Shown in pieces: positions 9,319 to 17,399 of a stretch of 64,000 bases of DNA; within the stretch, counting starts at the first letter, position 1; each line of letters begins with the position of its first letter. Location of the stretch: NCBI GenBank assembly GCA_964491915.1, contig CAZBHS010000021.1, positions 1 through 64,000 of the forward strand, read 5' to 3'. The notes beneath the pieces were generated by a model that did not search any database, had not been told where the DNA came from, and saw only the letters and a program-made list of their open reading frames with translations. This DNA comes from JAHELQ01 sp964491915. Lineage in GTDB: Bacteria > Acidobacteriota > Aminicenantia > UBA2199. The position numbers and the translations under genes are program-made.

Positions 9319-10664
9319 TTTAACTCTCCGATGGCCTTGATCAATGTATCGATATCTTCTTTCTTGTGAAGTTCGGTGAAATTGACAAGAATACAGTTTT
9401 CAAACTCTTTATAGAACCAATGCAAGGGGATGCCTCCCAATATGCCTGCACCTTCGAGTTTCTTGAGGAAATCGTCCGCCGGCATATTCTTGATTTCCAG
9501 CACCACTTCGTTGTAGAAGTCTTTATTGTATTTGACCGCCACATGATCGAAGCCCGCCGTTTCCTTGACAAAATAAGCGGCGCCCAAATGGTTTGCTTTG
9601 GCAATATCCAACAGCCCTTTTTTCCCCATGGTGGAGAGATAAATCCCCGCCCTCATGGCGCACCAGGCCTGATTGCTGCAAATGTTGGACGTGGCTTTCT
9701 CCCGTTTGATATGCTGCTCGCGGGTGGACAGAGTCAACACATAACCTCTGCGTCCCTCGCTATCGGCCGTTTGGCCTACGAGCCGGCCGGGCATCTGGCG
9801 TAAAAATTCATTTTTCACCACCATAAAGCCCAGGTAGGGTCCGCCGAAACCAAGAGGAAGACCAAAGCTTTGCGCTTCGCCGACAACAATATCCACGCCG
9901 TTTTCGCCGGGAGGCGTCAGCATCGCCAACGACATAGCCTCGGCAACCACCTGAATGGAATAAGCTTTTTCAGCATGGATGATCTCGGAGATATCGCTTG
10001 TATCTTCGGCAATTCCCAGAAAGTTGGGCGACTGGAAAATACAACCGGCGGTAGCGCCGTCCATTTTCTCTTTCAATTCATCCAGTTTGAGTTTTCCTGT
10101 CTCAGGGTCAAAGCCGACGATATCCGCCTCGACTCCTAGATTTTGAATATATGTTTTGATAATCTCGATGTATTCGGGATGTAGGTTACCGGCTACAAGT
10201 ATCCGATTCTTCCTTGATTTCCGGGTAGCCAGGAGAACGCCTTCGGCAGCGGCGGTCCCTCCATCGTAAAGAGAAGAATTGGAAACATCGAGTCCCGTCA
10301 ACATGGTCATCATGGTTTGGTACTCGAACATCGCCTGCAAGCTTCCCTGACTCACTTCCGGTTGGTACGGGGTATATGGCGTCAACAATTCTCCTTTACC
10401 GCTTAAGGCGTTGACGACTTCCGGGATAAAATGATTGTAGGCCCCGCCGCCCAGGAACGCAAGGTATTCTTGGTATTTATTTTTACCTGCATATTTCTTG
10501 AACACATCGATCAGCTTCTCTTCCGGGAGAGCAGGAGGTACTTCGTCCAGGGGGTAATAGGATTTGCTCTTGGGAATATCGGAAAACAATTCCTTGATAT
10601 CCGACACCCCAAGAGATTCCAGCATCTCTTTGCGTTCATGATCGGTTAAAGGAAGGTATTTCAT
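9315..10664 (-). CDS. gcvPA: Glycine dehydrogenase (decarboxylating) subunit 1
   Basis: 449 residues, the N-terminal half of split P-protein. Family segments are visible: MKYLPLTDHERKEMLESLGV at the start, FLGGGAYNHFIPEVV, TPYTPYQPEVSQGSLQ, and TREQHIKREKATSNICSNQA. This subunit lacks the PLP lysine, which GcvPB supplies. The start codon shares one base with the gcvH stop and the stop overlaps gcvPB by four, so the three genes are tightly coupled. Confidence 0.97.
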   Translation of the reverse strand: MKYLPLTDHERKEMLESLGVSDIKELFSDIPKSKSYYPLDEVPPALPEEKLIDVFKKYAGKNKYQEYLAFLGGGAYNHFIPEVVNALSGKGELLTPYTPYQPEVSQGSLQAMFEYQTMMTMLTGLDVSNSSLYDGGTAAAEGVLLATRKSRKNRILVAGNLHPEYIEIIKTYIQNLGVEADIVGFDPETGKLKLDELKEKMDGATAGCIFQSPNFLGIAEDTSDISEIIHAEKAYSIQVVAEAMSLAMLTPPGENGVDIVVGEAQSFGLPLGFGGPYLGFMVVKNEFLRQMPGRLVGQTADSEGRRGYVLTLSTREQHIKREKATSNICSNQAWCAMRAGIYLSTMGKKGLLDIAKANHLGAAYFVKETAGFDHVAVKYNKDFYNEVVLEIKNMPADDFLKKLEGAGILGGIPLHWFYKEFENCILVNFTELHKKEDIDTLIKAIGELK

Positions 10665-11047
10665 TATGACTCCGCGTCAAGCATCTTCTGATAATCTTCG
10701 TCGCTCATCAATTCGTCAATTTGCGAAGGATCATCCAATTTAATTTTAACGATCCAGCCGTCTCCATAAGGATCCTGGTTAATGCTCTCAGGTTTGTCTT
10801 CGAGATTTTCGTTGGTTTCTACAATTTCGCCGGAAACAGGGGCGTACACATCGCTGACCGCTTTGACAGACTCTATATTTCCAATGGCGTCGCCTTTGGC
10901 AAAAGAGTCTCCCACTGCCGGTAGTTCGACATAGACCACATCGCCGAGCTCATGCTGCGCATAATCTGTGATTCCCATAGCCGCGACACCGTCTTCCACT
11001 TTTACCCATTCATGCTCTTTTGTAAATCTGAAATCCTTTAAATTCAT
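10664..11047 (-). CDS. gcvH: Glycine cleavage system H protein
   Basis: 127 residues, standard length. The lipoylated lysine lies in NIESVKAVSDVYAPVSG; the barrel strands around it (GITDYAQHELGDVVYVELP before, NENLEDKPESINQDPYGDGW after) are typical. It carries the aminomethyl intermediate from P-protein to T-protein and is reoxidised by dihydrolipoyl dehydrogenase, for which lpdA at 57.5-58.9 kb is the candidate. The ATG has AGGAGG five bases upstream, a strong site fitting the high H-protein demand. Confidence 0.98.
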   Translation of the reverse strand: MNLKDFRFTKEHEWVKVEDGVAAMGITDYAQHELGDVVYVELPAVGDSFAKGDAIGNIESVKAVSDVYAPVSGEIVETNENLEDKPESINQDPYGDGWIVKIKLDDPSQIDELMSDEDYQKMLDAES

Positions 11048-11063
11048 TTTTTCCTCCTGTTAG

Positions 11064-12158
11064 TTACTTAGCTCTTTTGTAAAAAGGCGTTTCCACAACT
11101 TTGGCGGAAACTAATTTATTACGGATTCCAATCTGGAATTCCGTTCCTATGACCGCTTTTTCAATCGGTAAATACGTCATGCCGACGGATTTTTTCAAGA
11201 ATGGAGCATAGGTCCCGCTGGTAACGGTTCCATACTCTTTTCCATCTACATATACCGGGTAACCGTGACGGGCAATGCCCCGGTCCAATAATTCGAAACC
11301 CACGAGTCTCCGCGCTACGCCTTCGGCTTTTTGTCCGGCCAGAATCTCTTTGCCGATAAAATCGCCCTTTTTCAGCTTCAGAATCCATCCGAGGTTCGCT
11401 TCGAGTACTGTATGGGAATCGTCGATATCGTTCCCGTACAAGGCCATGCTGGCTTCCAGCCGCAACGTATCCCGGCATCCGAGGCCGCAGGGAATGATAT
11501 CGTACTCTTTCCCTTTTTCCACCAATTCCAGCATCACTTTCACGGCTGTATCCTCGTCGGACTTAAAGTAGATTTCGAACCCGTCTTCGCCGGTGTATCC
11601 GGTTCTGGAGATGATCATGTCATGCCCCATCACCTTGCCGCTCACAAACTGGTAATACTTGATAACTTCCAGGTCCTCGTCGGTAAAATTCGCCAGCAGT
11701 TTCTCGGCGTTCGGTCCCTGGATGGCGATTTGCGAAAACTCGTCGCTTTCATTTTTTATGTCAACGTCGAAATGTCCAGCTTTTTCCTTCATATAGGCGA
11801 AGTCTTTATCCAGATTCGCGGCGTTCACCACCAGCAAATATGTAGTTTCGTCCACCATATGCACCAGGAGATCATCGACAAAGCACCCTTTGTCGGTGAG
11901 AAGAGCCGAGTATTGGATCTTTCCGGGAGAAAGCTTCTTCGCATTGTTCGACGTAATATGCTGCACCGCAGCCAATGCCTCTTTTCCACGGAAATAAATT
12001 TCTCCCATATGGCTGACATCGAAAATTCCACCGGTAGTTCTTACGGCAATATGTTCCGCGTTCAGACCGCTGTATTGAACCGGAAGATCCCAGCCGGCAA
12101 AATCCACCATTTTGCCATTGAGAGCGTAATGCGCACGATTGAGTTTAGTTTTTTTCAT
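11064..12158 (-). CDS. gcvT: Glycine cleavage system T protein (aminomethyltransferase)
   Basis: 364 residues, full length. N-terminal HYALNGKMVDFAGWDLPVQYS, GGIFDVSHMGEIYFRG and the central SRTGYTGEDGFEIYF match GcvT. It transfers the methylene group from aminomethyl-GcvH to tetrahydrofolate and releases ammonia. It is the first gene of the minus-strand run gcvT-H-PA-PB-glyQ-glyS-radA. GGAGA precedes the ATG, and a TATAAT hexamer at 12188-12193 is a possible -10 without a good -35. I looked upstream for the conserved glycine riboswitch core and did not see it. Confidence 0.97.
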   Translation of the reverse strand: MKKTKLNRAHYALNGKMVDFAGWDLPVQYSGLNAEHIAVRTTGGIFDVSHMGEIYFRGKEALAAVQHITSNNAKKLSPGKIQYSALLTDKGCFVDDLLVHMVDETTYLLVVNAANLDKDFAYMKEKAGHFDVDIKNESDEFSQIAIQGPNAEKLLANFTDEDLEVIKYYQFVSGKVMGHDMIISRTGYTGEDGFEIYFKSDEDTAVKVMLELVEKGKEYDIIPCGLGCRDTLRLEASMALYGNDIDDSHTVLEANLGWILKLKKGDFIGKEILAGQKAEGVARRLVGFELLDRGIARHGYPVYVDGKEYGTVTSGTYAPFLKKSVGMTYLPIEKAVIGTEFQIGIRNKLVSAKVVETPFYKRAK

Positions 12159-12187
12159 GACACTTCTCCACTAAAATTTTTGCTTTG

Positions 12188-12193
12188 ATTATA
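12188..12193 (-). promoter_or_regulatory. Possible -10 element of the gcv operon
   Basis: Minus-strand TATAAT ends 30 bases before the gcvT start. No convincing -35 lies 16-18 bases upstream, so this is a weak prediction. Confidence 0.35.
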
Positions 12194-12544
12194 GACAAAA
12201 TAAATCATCTTTTCGGAGCCATATAAAATCTTTGATATCGTTCATTTCAACAAGACCTTTCTTTGCCATTCCTGCCTTGCTTATACTATTAGTATTCTCA
12301 CTTAAATTAATCTATAAATTATCACACAATACCGGAAAAATCAATGGAATTATAGATAAATCCTGACAAAAGCCCACGCCGCCGCGACCCCATTCCCGCA
12401 CACAAGAAATGTGATATTTCTCAAGTCTCAAAACCGAAAGAAAATAGAGACATTACTTGACCAACGTCTGGAATTAGGATAGAATATCCCTGCCAACTTA
12501 GATACGGTGTATGTTTTGTTGGCGATTTGTGTTGCCCCCCAAGC

Positions 12545-12866
12545 GTGATTGATCGCGAAACGAGCGTGATTGATCGCGGAACGCGCGGGAGTGATCACAG
12601 AACGAGCGGGAGTGACTGCGAAACGAGCGGGGGTGACTGCGAGACGCGCGCATCTGACTGCGGAACGCGCGGGGGTGATCGCGGAACGAGCGCATCCGGT
12701 TGCGGAACGCGCGGGAGTGATCGCGGAACGAGCGCATCCGGTTGCGGAATGCGCGGGAGTGATCGCGGAACGAGCGCATCCAGTTGCGGAACGCGCATAT
12801 CTAGCTACGGAACGCGCACATCCGACTGCGAAACGCGCGCATCCGGCCGCGAAACGAGAAAATCCC
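12545..12866. repeat. Degenerate 21-bp tandem array, about 15 units
   Basis: About 15 imperfect units of 21 bp, each with a core like GCGGAACG followed by GCGC or AGCG, alternating in part as a 42-bp higher-order unit (clearest at 12669-12790). Because 21 is divisible by three, several frames on both strands stay open; the plus-strand frame from 12570 would repeat IAERAGV-like heptads. I regard those open frames as artefacts: they have no ribosome site and no family resemblance. The array lies just 3' of the TPR gene that ends at 12925. The remaining unfilled sequence at 12194-12544 shows no gene I can support. Confidence 0.9.
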
Positions 12867-12889
12867 CTTACAATAGACGCGCTATAGAG

Positions 12890-12945
12890 CGAAAAGTATT
12901 AGCAAACAGGCGCCAAAGCCTTCCCTACAACGCCTGCTTCGCCAT
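12890..12945. repeat. Tail repeat, copy A
   Basis: The segment starting GCGAAAAGTATTAG and including CAGGCGCCAAAG resembles 13619-13676 closely. Here it spans the 3' end and stop of the TPR gene. The second copy follows the direct repeat without an intact gene, so it looks like the decayed 3' end of another family member. Confidence 0.6.
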
Positions 12946-13374
12946 CGCCAGGTTCCTTCCAGCTATCTGTGTATGAGGATGATCCCCCCCAAAAAATTCA
13001 AGCCAAATCCCATACGCCGCCTCACAGAATTCGATAGCCTTTGCAACCTCCCCCAGAGATTTATACGCAAAACCCAGGTTGTTGAGATCTCGCGCCACAC
13101 TTGGATGTCGCTCACCCATCCCTTCAGCCTCGCCCAACGCCCGCGCCAACACCTGCCGGTCCCCATTCAACACCCCAAACAACAACTCCCCAATCTCTTT
13201 CTCCAACACAGGATTCCGCAAAACATCATTCCGCTTACACGCCTCCCCGATCGCCCCGATCGTCCCTCGATCCACCGCTTCCCGGTCCTCCCGACCATCC
13301 CCAAGCGTCCGCACCAGATAAAGGCCTTCCCCATCACCAGAAGTTTCGAATCCAACATTAAATTCCACCGCCAT
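12925..13374 (-). CDS. Short TPR-repeat protein
   Basis: 149 residues. Residues 1-80 (MAVEFNVGFETSGDGEGLYL ... LLFGVLNGDRQVLARAL) form an acidic domain I do not recognise with certainty; similar starts occur in large TPR/CHAT proteins, from memory. Residues 88-149 hold one tetratricopeptide of the Fis1/nephrocystin-3 style (HPSVARDLNNLGFAYKSLGE, then a second helix pair), so this may be a shortened member of a repeat family. ATG with AGGAG upstream. The first 80 codons and the whole leader lie in the 482-bp direct repeat, and the second copy at 18.6-18.9 kb is truncated. Function unknown. Confidence 0.6.
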   Translation of the reverse strand: MAVEFNVGFETSGDGEGLYLVRTLGDGREDREAVDRGTIGAIGEACKRNDVLRNPVLEKEIGELLFGVLNGDRQVLARALGEAEGMGERHPSVARDLNNLGFAYKSLGEVAKAIEFCEAAYGIWLEFFGGDHPHTQIAGRNLAMAKQAL

Positions 13375-13393
13375 CGTTTTCTCCTAATTCAAA

Positions 13394-13411
13394 CCGGTCC
13401 ATCCCGACCGG
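13394..13411 (-). promoter_or_regulatory. Leader hairpin upstream of TPR gene
   Basis: Perfect 6-bp stem (CCGGTC/GACCGG) with a six-base loop in the untranslated leader, 19 bases before the ATG and just ahead of the ribosome site. The same hairpin is in the second repeat copy at 18945-18962. Role unknown. Confidence 0.5.
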
Positions 13412-13437
13412 CATTTGGTTTCAGATTGTTTGATTTT

Positions 13438-13443
13438 ATTATA
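13438..13443 (-). promoter_or_regulatory. -10 element for the TPR gene
   Basis: Minus-strand TATAAT about 64 bases before the ATG. A weak TTCATC sits 17 bases further upstream. The copy in the right repeat is at 18989-18994. Confidence 0.5.
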
Positions 13444-13618
13444 ACCCAAACAATATTTTGGATGAAAGGGTTCTTGTCTTTAAAAATGACTTTTCAAGAA
13501 TTTTGGAGGTATCTTCTATTCTCGCTGAGACCGGTTCAGAGGCAGGTCTGCGGAGGCTGTTTCAAAACTCTGTCTTGTGTGGCGGACGATGTTGTTACGC
13601 AGTTGGTTTTGGTCAAAG

Positions 13619-13676
13619 TGCGAAAAGTATTAGGGGACAGGCGCCAAAGACTATCCCCCTACGCCCTCTCTTAATC
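13619..13676. repeat. Tail repeat, copy B (gene remnant)
   Basis: Similar to 12890-12945 and containing GGGGACAGGCGCC. No intact reading frame. It abuts the left direct repeat, consistent with a decayed family member. Nothing else is visible between here and the radical SAM gene stop at 13763. Confidence 0.55.
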
Positions 13677-13762
13677 CCCAACTGCCGGAAAAATAAAAAG
13701 AAGTAATAAAAGAAGAAAGCCGCGTCTATATGCGATAGAAAAATTTACTCGTTCAACTAAAT

Positions 13763-15262
13763 TCACTTAATGTAGAATTCCTTTTTAAAAGCAGGGGCCA
13801 TGGGGCAACGTGGATCTGGGAAATCCCAATTTTCTTCACCGTACGCATACAGTACTAATTTCCAGCAAATCCCTTTATACTGGTGGCAAGAATCAAACTC
13901 ATCACAGTGGGCACAAGGGCTTTTATCCCGGATCAAATTTTTCGAAAACTTATACAGTCCCACCGCTTCATCTGAATTCCACATTTCAACAATCGATTGC
14001 TTCACCAAGTCGCCAAGGATAAAAGCTGGTAGATCATGTAATTGTTCACAAATTGTCACCCGACCATCCGGCAAGATGAAAATAGAACTAAAATTACCGG
14101 AACATTTAGCTCTGCTCTGAAAGTTAAAATATTGATCCTTTTGAAAAAAACTAGAAGATTCAAGATAGCCAGAGAAGTTTATGGAAACATGGTCTGGAGC
14201 TTTTCCCTTCACTTGATTGACAATAGACTCAATTCGATGAGTCATGTTCTGCGTGAGGGCATAATCAACGTAATTTTCTTTGGTATATAGAGAAAATCCA
14301 ACACTCCCAACATTTATCCTCTTAATATTCTCTATGCTCAGTAAGAAATTTAATAGCTCTTTTACATGTTCGAAATTATATTTCATAATCTGCGAATTGG
14401 TATAAATTTCAAAACCAAGGCGATCTAGATTTTTTATCGTAGCTCGCAGGCGATCGAAATAGTCTGCATCAACATGTAAAATTTTTTTTAGCTCCGCCGG
14501 GACTATTGTGTCTAGAGAGATTTGAATTCGATTTATTCCAAGCATTTTTAACGTTTTTATCATGGATAAATCTAATGGCATTTTTGTTGAAAGATATGGG
14601 TAATAATTATTCTTGAGCAATTCCTCAATTAGTTCTTGCCAGTGTGAGTATAAAAAAATTTCCCCTCCAGTTAGGTTAAATGACCTTACCCCGATATCAT
14701 TTGCCTCCCTGATTACTTCTTTAATCTTTTTTATGGTGAAACGCGAATAATTTTTTTTCCTTCGATTTGCATAGCAATAAATGCAATTAGTCAAGCATGT
14801 CGTACCTACCATGAAAGTAACATCGAGCGGCCGATACAATCTTCTTGATGTTAGATCCAAGTTGTCTCTGGGAATAAAAAAATCTTTTGGGGGGAAGTTT
14901 CGAACGCAATGGTTTGATCTCTTCTCAATGATCATTCTCTTAGGAAGAAAAAAACTGGTCCCTTCAATTTCAAATTGCAATTCCTTTTCATTGCAAATAA
15001 GAGGTGCAACGATTTCCAAAACCTTTTTTTTCGGCAATTTGAAAATAGTTCCAATTACACCGATTATTTCGGCAAAAGAATTCTTTCCATCAAACATAGC
15101 CAGTATAGATGCATATAGCGGATGCAGAATTGTAAGAACTTGAGATGTATCGGCAAGTGTCCCAAGATCATTAGTTGAATTGAACAAAATAATCCGTCTC
15201 TCATCCGATCTCAAGCTAAACATCGGATTTAAAATATAAATTTTTTCTCCAGAGTATTCCAT
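13763..15262 (-). CDS. Radical SAM/SPASM peptide maturase with PqqD-like N-terminus (second copy)
   Basis: 499 residues from ATG 15262; a GTG at 15277 lacks a ribosome site, and the ATG start aligns with the neighbouring paralogue. Residues 1-110 form a PqqD/RRE-like domain (YILNPMFSLRSDERRII, LHPLYASILAMFDGKNSFAE), which in such enzymes binds the leader of a precursor peptide. The radical SAM cluster motif CLTNCIYC has cysteines near 156, 160 and 163, followed by NLTGGEIFLY. A C-terminal SPASM domain holds seven cysteines (CSGN, TICE, CAHC, SC, GICW, DPRC) for auxiliary iron-sulfur clusters. It lies 90 bases after its paralogue and belongs to the AT-rich cassette with the Cys-rich peptide gene. 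Likely role: crosslinking or other radical modification of that peptide. The exact chemistry cannot be read from sequence. Confidence 0.88.
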   Translation of the reverse strand: MEYSGEKIYILNPMFSLRSDERRIILFNSTNDLGTLADTSQVLTILHPLYASILAMFDGKNSFAEIIGVIGTIFKLPKKKVLEIVAPLICNEKELQFEIEGTSFFLPKRMIIEKRSNHCVRNFPPKDFFIPRDNLDLTSRRLYRPLDVTFMVGTTCLTNCIYCYANRRKKNYSRFTIKKIKEVIREANDIGVRSFNLTGGEIFLYSHWQELIEELLKNNYYPYLSTKMPLDLSMIKTLKMLGINRIQISLDTIVPAELKKILHVDADYFDRLRATIKNLDRLGFEIYTNSQIMKYNFEHVKELLNFLLSIENIKRINVGSVGFSLYTKENYVDYALTQNMTHRIESIVNQVKGKAPDHVSINFSGYLESSSFFQKDQYFNFQSRAKCSGNFSSIFILPDGRVTICEQLHDLPAFILGDLVKQSIVEMWNSDEAVGLYKFSKNLIRDKSPCAHCDEFDSCHQYKGICWKLVLYAYGEENWDFPDPRCPMAPAFKKEFYIK

Positions 15263-15352
15263 ATTATTAGTTACCACTCCTATATTTAACTATATGTGTG
15301 AAATTTTAGGTTATTTTTAGAGCAAAGATATTCTAACTTAGATGAATAATTT

Positions 15353-16843
15353 TCACTTAATACAAAACTCCCTTATATACGGAGGGGCCATAACGCAACG
15401 TGGATCAGGATAATCCCAATTTTTATGGCCATAAGCATACAATACCTCCTTCCAGCAAACTCCCCGCCTTTGGCGACATGAAACAAAATCATCACAAACC
15501 GAACAAGGGTTCTCTTTTTTCAATTGATCTTTTGACAGCTTATATAAACCTTTAGCCTCCGCTGAGTTCCACATGTCCATTATCGATTGCCTGGTCAAAT
15601 CCCCCAAAATCAATGATGGATGATTGTATAACTCTTCACATATGGTCACACGTCCATCCGGCAGAACAAAAAAAGCAAAAAAATTCCCTGAGCACCGAGC
15701 CCTTTTTTTAAATTCCACATTTTGATCATCGTTCAAATAATCGGATGACTGCCTATACTCGGAAAGGTTTAAGCTAATGTGCTCTGGAAGGTCTTCCTTG
15801 ATCTGATTGATCATAGATTCAATCCTTTGGAAAGATGCAAGAGAAATAGCATAATCGTAATAGTTATTTTTATAAAGAGAAAATCCGGCAGCTCCGACGC
15901 TGATCCTCCTAATATTATCTAACCCTAGTAAAAACTCCAATAGGTCTTCAATATGCTTGTAGTTCAAATTTGTAATCTGAGAATTCGTATAGATCTCGAA
16001 TCCCAACCTATCTAAATCTCTTAATGTTTGTTGAATTTTTGGCAAATAGTCTTTTTTTACATTCAAAACTTGTTGAACCTCTTGCGGAATGACTGAATCG
16101 ATAGAAATTTGAATTCTGTACATGCCCATCTGTTTAAGCGTTTTGAGTGTGGTAAGGTCTAGTGGGATTTTTGTAGAAATATAAGGAAAAAATCCATTTT
16201 TGAGTAATTCCTCAAGGAGCTCTTGCCAGCCTGGATATAAAAAAAATTCTCCTCCAGTAACATCAATCGAGCGCATGCCAATAGTCCTTGCCTCCTGTAT
16301 AACTTCCTTTATTCTGCCTAAAGTGAAGCGAGAATTATATTTTATATCTCGATTTGCATAACAATAGATACAGTCGGTCAGACAAGATGTGTTTAGCATT
16401 AAAATGGCGTCAAGCGGCCTATACAACCTCCACGAAGTTAGATCTAATTCGTCTCTGTGAATTAGAAAATCTTCCATAGAAAATTTTCTAATTGGGATCC
16501 TGGGTTCCTTTCCAACAATTATCTTTTTCGGTAAATAAAAGCTGAAACCATTGATCTCAAATTGTACATCATTTTCATTGTTAATGAGGGGGGCAATTAT
16601 TTTTAGAACTTCTTCCTTTGTCAACTTCATCGTATTTACAAGATCCCGGACTATTGTTTCCAGTGGTTTTGTCCCATCGAACAGAGACAAAATAGACGCA
16701 TAGAGCGGGTGCAAAACTGTAAGAACATCTGAAACATCAACTCGAAGCCCCGGATCGACATCAGCTTTATATAAAATGATCCGCTTTTCATCAGCTCTAA
16801 TAGTATACGCTGGATTTAAAATATATTCTTTTTTTAAAAACAC
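15353..16843 (-). CDS. Radical SAM/SPASM peptide maturase with PqqD-like N-terminus (first copy)
   Basis: 496 residues, GTG start with AGGTAGGG upstream. Same architecture as the next gene: PqqD-like leader-binding domain (residues 6-105, LHPLYASILSLFDGTKPLET), radical SAM motif CLTDCIYC (C154, C158, C161), IDVTGGEFFLY, then SPASM with CSGN, TICE, CSVC, SC, GVCW and DPRC. The two proteins are clearly tandem paralogues, sharing for example YAYG-NWD-PDPRC at the end. It starts 163 bases downstream of the 53-codon Cys-rich peptide gene on the same strand, the classic arrangement of precursor followed by maturase. Two diverged maturases for one visible precursor could mean two sequential modifications. 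Confidence 0.9.
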   Translation of the reverse strand: MFLKKEYILNPAYTIRADEKRIILYKADVDPGLRVDVSDVLTVLHPLYASILSLFDGTKPLETIVRDLVNTMKLTKEEVLKIIAPLINNENDVQFEINGFSFYLPKKIIVGKEPRIPIRKFSMEDFLIHRDELDLTSWRLYRPLDAILMLNTSCLTDCIYCYANRDIKYNSRFTLGRIKEVIQEARTIGMRSIDVTGGEFFLYPGWQELLEELLKNGFFPYISTKIPLDLTTLKTLKQMGMYRIQISIDSVIPQEVQQVLNVKKDYLPKIQQTLRDLDRLGFEIYTNSQITNLNYKHIEDLLEFLLGLDNIRRISVGAAGFSLYKNNYYDYAISLASFQRIESMINQIKEDLPEHISLNLSEYRQSSDYLNDDQNVEFKKRARCSGNFFAFFVLPDGRVTICEELYNHPSLILGDLTRQSIMDMWNSAEAKGLYKLSKDQLKKENPCSVCDDFVSCRQRRGVCWKEVLYAYGHKNWDYPDPRCVMAPPYIREFCIK

Positions 16844-17006
16844 ATACCCTACCTAAACTCAATCACCTAACATACTGTTCACGCCAACATATTGACAAGA
16901 CTTAGCATAAAATCTAAGAACGTTAAAGCAACCTCCGCCTCTTGAAAAAATCCCTGCGAGAACTCCCGTGTACAAAAAGCTAACAAAGAATGAACAGGTA
17001 GTTGAA

Positions 17007-17168
17007 TTAACTATTTCCGTCTCGGCATGAAATACACTTTACTTCACACCCGCCGTCACAGGAGCCTCCAGTGCAATCGATTGCGAGAATCGGATCATGA
17101 TATTCAATCCCTGTAATTTCTGAAATATCGTAACCCAATCCACTTACCATTTTTTGTAAGAATTCCAT
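17007..17168 (-). CDS. Cys-rich RiPP precursor peptide candidate (53 aa)
   Basis: Short ORF found by reading the minus strand. 53 codons, ATG with GGAGGT four bases upstream and its own strong promoter. Residues 1-31 form a leader-like part without cysteine (MEFLQKMVSGLGYDISEITG, then IEYHDPILAID). Residues 32-48 form a core with five cysteines, CTGGSCDGGCEVKCISC (C32, C37, C41, C45, C48), then RDGNS and a stop. No signal peptide. A Cys-dense, Gly-rich tail directly upstream of two maturases with fused leader-recognition domains is the hallmark of ranthipeptide/sactipeptide-type systems. I do not recognise a named precursor family, so class and product are inferred. Alternative: a small metal-binding protein. 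Confidence 0.82.
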   Translation of the reverse strand: MEFLQKMVSGLGYDISEITGIEYHDPILAIDCTGGSCDGGCEVKCISCRDGNS

Positions 17169-17198
17169 AGACACCTCCAAAATTTTTTGCGAATTATT

Positions 17199-17227
17199 AC
17201 TATAGGAAATAATATTTTTTTTGTCAA
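17199..17227 (-). promoter_or_regulatory. Consensus sigma-70-type promoter of the peptide gene
   Basis: -35 TTGACA at 17222-17227, 17-base spacer, -10 TATAGT at 17199-17204. Predicted start of transcription is near 17191, leaving a leader of about 23 bases with the ribosome site. The 231-base gap from 17169 to 17399 otherwise holds only AT-rich sequence and a short inverted repeat near 17359-17376 without a T tract. Confidence 0.8.
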
Positions 17228-17399
17228 GGCTTGTATTGAAAAATTTTCATTCAATCTCTTAACTATCATCTAAAAGTGATTCCGCTCAAAGGCAATTCAC
17301 ATCATAGTCAATTCTCAAATTTATTTAGAGAATGATTTTTTCTGTAAGGAAAGAGATCTCCTTAACATTGCTGAATGCTTTTCTCTCGTTGAGATCTAT

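Larger units (their letters stand above)
13136..13617. repeat. 482-bp direct repeat, left copy
   Basis: Identical by eye over its length to 18687-19168 in the same orientation (constant offset 5551), with weaker similarity for about 25 bases beyond the left edge. It carries the first 80 codons of the TPR gene, its leader hairpin and its promoter. The two copies bracket the radical SAM/peptide cassette, so recombination between them could excise, invert context or duplicate the cassette. Confidence 0.92.

Noticed and set aside
12159..12360. Glycine riboswitch upstream of gcvT
   Set aside because: I searched the leader for the conserved cores of the glycine aptamer and found none; only a possible -10 box.
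12545..12866. CRISPR array
   Set aside because: Units are contiguous 21-mers without unique spacers, and no cas genes are nearby.
12498..12976. Several overlapping open frames on both strands over the 21-bp array
   Set aside because: They are open only because the repeat length is a multiple of three. No ribosome sites, heptad-type low-complexity translation, no family match.
15278..15352. Precursor ORF between the two radical SAM genes
   Set aside because: No start codon with a usable reading frame on the coding strand in this 75-base gap.
16861..17006. Second short precursor or attenuator between the peptide gene and the first maturase
   Set aside because: Only frames of fewer than ten codons and a four-pair stem before a T run; neither is convincing.
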